DNA of 64,000 nt. Origin: Eopsaltria australis. Taxonomy: Eukaryota; Chordata; Aves; Passeriformes; Petroicidae. The position numbers and the translations under genes are program-made. Each line of letters begins with the position of its first letter. Positions within the stretch are counted from its first letter, which is position 1. The stretch spans positions 1,674,001 through 1,738,000 of the forward strand of contig JAVTVJ010000458.1 of assembly GCA_034509425.1 (NCBI GenBank). Reading direction: 5' to 3'. Below are positions 60,901-64,000 of the stretch, in pieces. The notes beneath the pieces are model-generated. The model was not told where the DNA came from. It saw only the letters and a list, made by a program, of their open reading frames with translations, and searched no databases.

Positions 60901-63799
60901 AGTGCTCCACCAAGAGCAGGAGTGGGGCAAACACGTCCTTCTTTATGAGCAGCATTAACTGTCTGTTCCACTGGGTGTCCAGCAGTGTGCCTGGCTGTGT
61001 GATGTGTTATTGGCCTGCCTTCATCTCCAGAAATGTCCAGGAGGATGAAGGGATGTGATGAGCTGGGGGATGCACAGGGAGATGGAGGTGCTGCAGGACT
61101 GTCACAGAGTCCCAGGTGAAGGTGCTGGACTTGAGAGCCCCTGCACTCTCAGAAATCTCTCCTTTCAAGATGCTTTCTGTGAGAAAAGAGCCAGCATAGC
61201 ACCAATCTTCAGCAGGCTCTCCCTGGGCACACCACTCTTCCCAGGGGCTGCTTTCACTGGTGCTTGGACCTGGAAAGGGAGAGCACAGCAGGGGGATTGA
61301 AGGAAGGTGTATTGGGTGCTGTCTGTCAGGTGATACTGATCTCACACAGCAATCATCTGCAGGCCTTCACCAAACCAAGTTCTTGCTATTAGCTAACTTT
61401 GGAAAAACGCAAATGTCCCAAGAAACACCTCCTGTCCTGGCAGACCCAGAGGCCTTGCATTGCCTTTTCCAACACTTTACTCTCCAGGTTTGTAATGTGA
61501 GTGTGTTCAGTATTTGGCAGCTGTCTTTGGGGTGTCTGCTCTCCCCTCAATGGACACTCCATAAGTGGGGATCAGTGTGCGAACAGAGCCCACATCCCTC
61601 ATGGACTCTTTCCCAGCCAAGAGGAGCTGCTGGCAGCAGCAGTCACCACCCAGCTCCCTGGACTAAATGGGATGGGAGGACAGAAGCTGAGATCTGCTTC
61701 CTCCAATTAAACTGGGGAGGAAATTAAATTACGGAGGGCTCTGTGGTTGAGGCAAACGGCATAAAATGAGAACAAGGTCATAGCCATGGCTCTGGGTAGA
61801 GGCATCAGACTCCTTTGCACCTTGGCATCTCCTGACCTTGTGTGTCCATCTAAGCCACTGCTCTGTGTGGGGTTCAGGGATCACCAGGGCCCTGCAGTGC
61901 AGCTCTGGCAGAACACGCACTAAAGCCCCAGTGGTGGCAGAGGAGCAGCTCTGCTCCAGGAGAGGGAGGGAGGACACAGAGCAGTTTCACAGGGCAGGAG
62001 GGACTGGAAGTCTGTGCTGACATCATGGCACAGAGGGGTTTGAAGAGAGCCTGGCTCTGGACTTCCAGTCCAGTGGCACTCCACAGGGGGCTGGGCTGGG
62101 CTGTGATGGAGAGAGAGATGAGATGAGATGAGCTGCACTTCACACAGTGCAGGAGTGCAGCAGCAGTGCTGCAGTTCGGGGCACTTTGGTGTCTTTTTTT
62201 GGAATGCTTTTGATAGCAGAGGTGGCATCTGACCTTGTGCATCTGAGATCTGATGGCACAGGGACCTCCAGCTTTAATATTGGCCATCAGTCCCTACTCT
62301 CGTATACAGAACCAGTGCCAGGCTGAGAAAAGCCTCAGAGAAAGCTGCCTGTTCTGAGAAGCAATTCCCATTGTTGCACTCACTAAGACTTCTGGGCCCC
62401 TGAGGTATGCAGGGGAGTGTCTGGGTTGTAAGTATCAAAAGAAATTAATTATTCTATATTATAATTAAGTCTTTTTTAATTAGCTGAATAATTGGAATTT
62501 TTCTTGCGTTACAATGCAGGTTTTTCACGTAGCCAGATAATCTGAAACTTTAGGGGGATTTACCTGGGAAATTTCTCACATCCACAATTGTCTTTCTGTA
62601 ATATAAAGTGGTAAATAACAGTTCTAAGGTGGCTGCAAGAAAGGCAGTGCTCTTTAAAAGAAGTCTGTCAACCCAAACTTGTCCCTGAAAATGTATGTTT
62701 TGTAAAAGCCTTCAGAAAATGTTGGGTCGAACTGTTTTAGTGTTATTGTGAGGAAATCAATATTTCCCTGCAGCCTTTGCAGCCCCCAAATTGTAGCATG
62801 TTGTTTGTGCAGAAGGAGCTGAAAGTGAAACTGTCTAAAAATGGGAGTGAAGCAAACTGGCCTGTTTCTATAATTTGCTGTAAAAGTCCCCGAGGTAAAC
62901 AAAACAACACACTCGAGCAGTCAAAACTGAAATATTCTCCCAACGTAAAGAGCTGAATTGGAGGGTGTTGGTGGCATTCTGGGAAGGACTTTTGCTTTTC
63001 TTGCAGCCTTTGTCCTTCTTCCCTCCCCCTTCCCGTGTCCCTCAAAGCTCTGTTCATGCAGCAGATCTTCCAGGCTTTGTTCTGCACCAGAAGCATCAAG
63101 GAAGTCGTGCAAGATCCTCATGTGCTTTGACACTGAACTCAGTGAATTTCCTGCAGTGGGTTCCCCACCACTGGAGAAGAGAAAACCTTTTCCCACTGCT
63201 GTGACATGGCAGCAGTCAGAGCATCAGACAGAGGCAGGGCAGCAGCTCCTGTGATGGAGGCGTTTGGGACCTTGAGCTGGCAGAGATGCAAAGAGCACTC
63301 CCAGGTGTTCCTGAGCCCTGCTGTGACCTCTGTCATGTGACAGGAGCGTGGCTCAAGGGCAGGGTTAGGATTTGGGCAGGTGATGCCGGGAGGAGCAGAG
63401 TTTATCCTCCTGGGTACTGTGGCTGTAGGTGGGTGTTCTCCATTGCTGAAACCGAGTTCAGGAAGGAACCACACTGATTTGGTGAGTTTGGCTGAGACCT
63501 CTGCCAACAAAATTCAAAGGGAGAGTCTGGGAGGCACATAACTTGCGCACAGACACACCAGTGTGGATGCAGCAGCTTTACAGTGTTGTGTGTTCACTTG
63601 TCTCAGACAGACAAAAAAGATGAAGCCGGTTTGTGGGAACAGGAGGAGATCAGGAGAGCAAAGGACCAGAGGAAAGCAAACGCTGTGCTGACTGGCAAAG
63701 AGACTGCTCTCTTTGTGTTCTTTGTGCTTGACTGAAACATCTTCACAGGGTTTTTTTCCCTCTAATCTGGAAATAATTCTGATTTATTTTAAGCCTTCT
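51926..63799. other. Long unique non-coding stretch
   Basis: Nearly 12 kb without a transposon, RNA gene or exon that I recognise. Small simple runs occur: TG-rich at 53160-53185, A/T runs near 53890 and 55360, and a GATGA run at 62115-62134. AT-rich parts at 54840-55060, 57120-58720 and 60300-60700 alternate with GC-richer parts. The longest frames (58848-59384 minus, 178 codons; 61260-61727 plus, 155 codons) show no domain or convincing start context. Confidence 0.5.
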
Positions 63800-63990
63800 A
63801 TTAAGACGAGTCACGCAGCAGTGGCTGGCTGGCGGCGGCGTGCGCCGGACGCCTGCGTCTGCTTCCAGGGGGCTGCTGCCTTCCTCAGTTGACACTGCAG
63901 TCAATTATTGTGTTTTCAATTATATATAAAAGGCAATGATGGAGGTTTTCAGCTTTTATAGCACCACAAATCACAGAGTCCTTCACTGTA
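63800..63990. other. CpG-dense patch at the window edge
   Basis: About nine CpG dinucleotides fall between 63806 and 63858, including 'ggcggcggcgtgcgccggac'. The surrounding sequence is CpG-poor. It is followed by an AT-rich segment with 'tatataaaagg' at 63923-63933. This could be the start of a CpG island, an exon, or a regulatory element continuing past the window. No frame or splice site settles it. Confidence 0.45.
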
Positions 63991-64000
63991 CACAGTGTAG

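Overview
The window looks like non-coding nuclear DNA from a bird, most likely a songbird or relative. The evidence is the repeat content. There are several 5'-truncated CR1 LINE fragments whose 3' ends carry the familiar avian CR1 3'-UTR wording. There are endogenous-retrovirus LTRs, one of which keeps a tRNA-Lys primer-binding site, and only a trace of ancient MIR-type SINE. No rRNA, tRNA, CRISPR, bacterial operon or ribosome-binding-site signal was seen. I found no protein-coding exon, splice-bounded reading frame or recognisable host protein that I can defend. The longer open frames are either tandem-repeat artefacts or isolated frames without recognisable homology, so no CDS is reported.

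Layout. 1-5.7 kb: unique sequence, a diverged MIR-like SINE (about 2.37-2.50 kb) and a 5-copy 36-bp minisatellite (3.57-3.75 kb). 5.7-6.26 kb: an antisense solo-type LTR. 8.4 kb: a short CR1 3' end. 11.3-11.9 kb: a CpG-rich, minus-strand ERV LTR with its tRNA-Lys primer-binding site but no recognisable internal region. 13.4-14.6 kb: a large 29/37-bp minisatellite of about 23 units, followed by an octamer array that resembles an expanded CR1 tail. 16.2 kb: CR1. 21.2 kb: an (AAAAT)n-type microsatellite. 22.2 kb: a 45-bp minisatellite. 24.6 kb: CR1. 26.5-27.05 kb: a second LTR of the same family and orientation as the first. 34.4 kb: CR1. 35.3-35.6 kb: a 38/39-bp minisatellite. 38.5, 43.8, 44.9 and 46.7 kb: CR1 fragments. 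46.0 and 46.6 kb: a G-rich and a C-rich simple array facing each other. 46.99-47.01 kb: a perfect 25-bp AT palindrome. 47-63.8 kb: mostly featureless unique sequence. 63.8-64 kb: a small CpG-dense island-like patch at the window edge.

Nothing here works together as a pathway. The functional signals visible are the promoter and polyadenylation motifs inside the LTRs, all on the minus strand. The most unusual object is the LTR at 11.35 kb. Its primer-binding side matches the tRNA-Lys 3' end for 28 nt, which is exactly the T-arm, the 3' acceptor strand and CCA, and then continues directly into what looks like host DNA. All family assignments come from memory of consensus sequences, without alignment, and boundaries are approximate unless stated.
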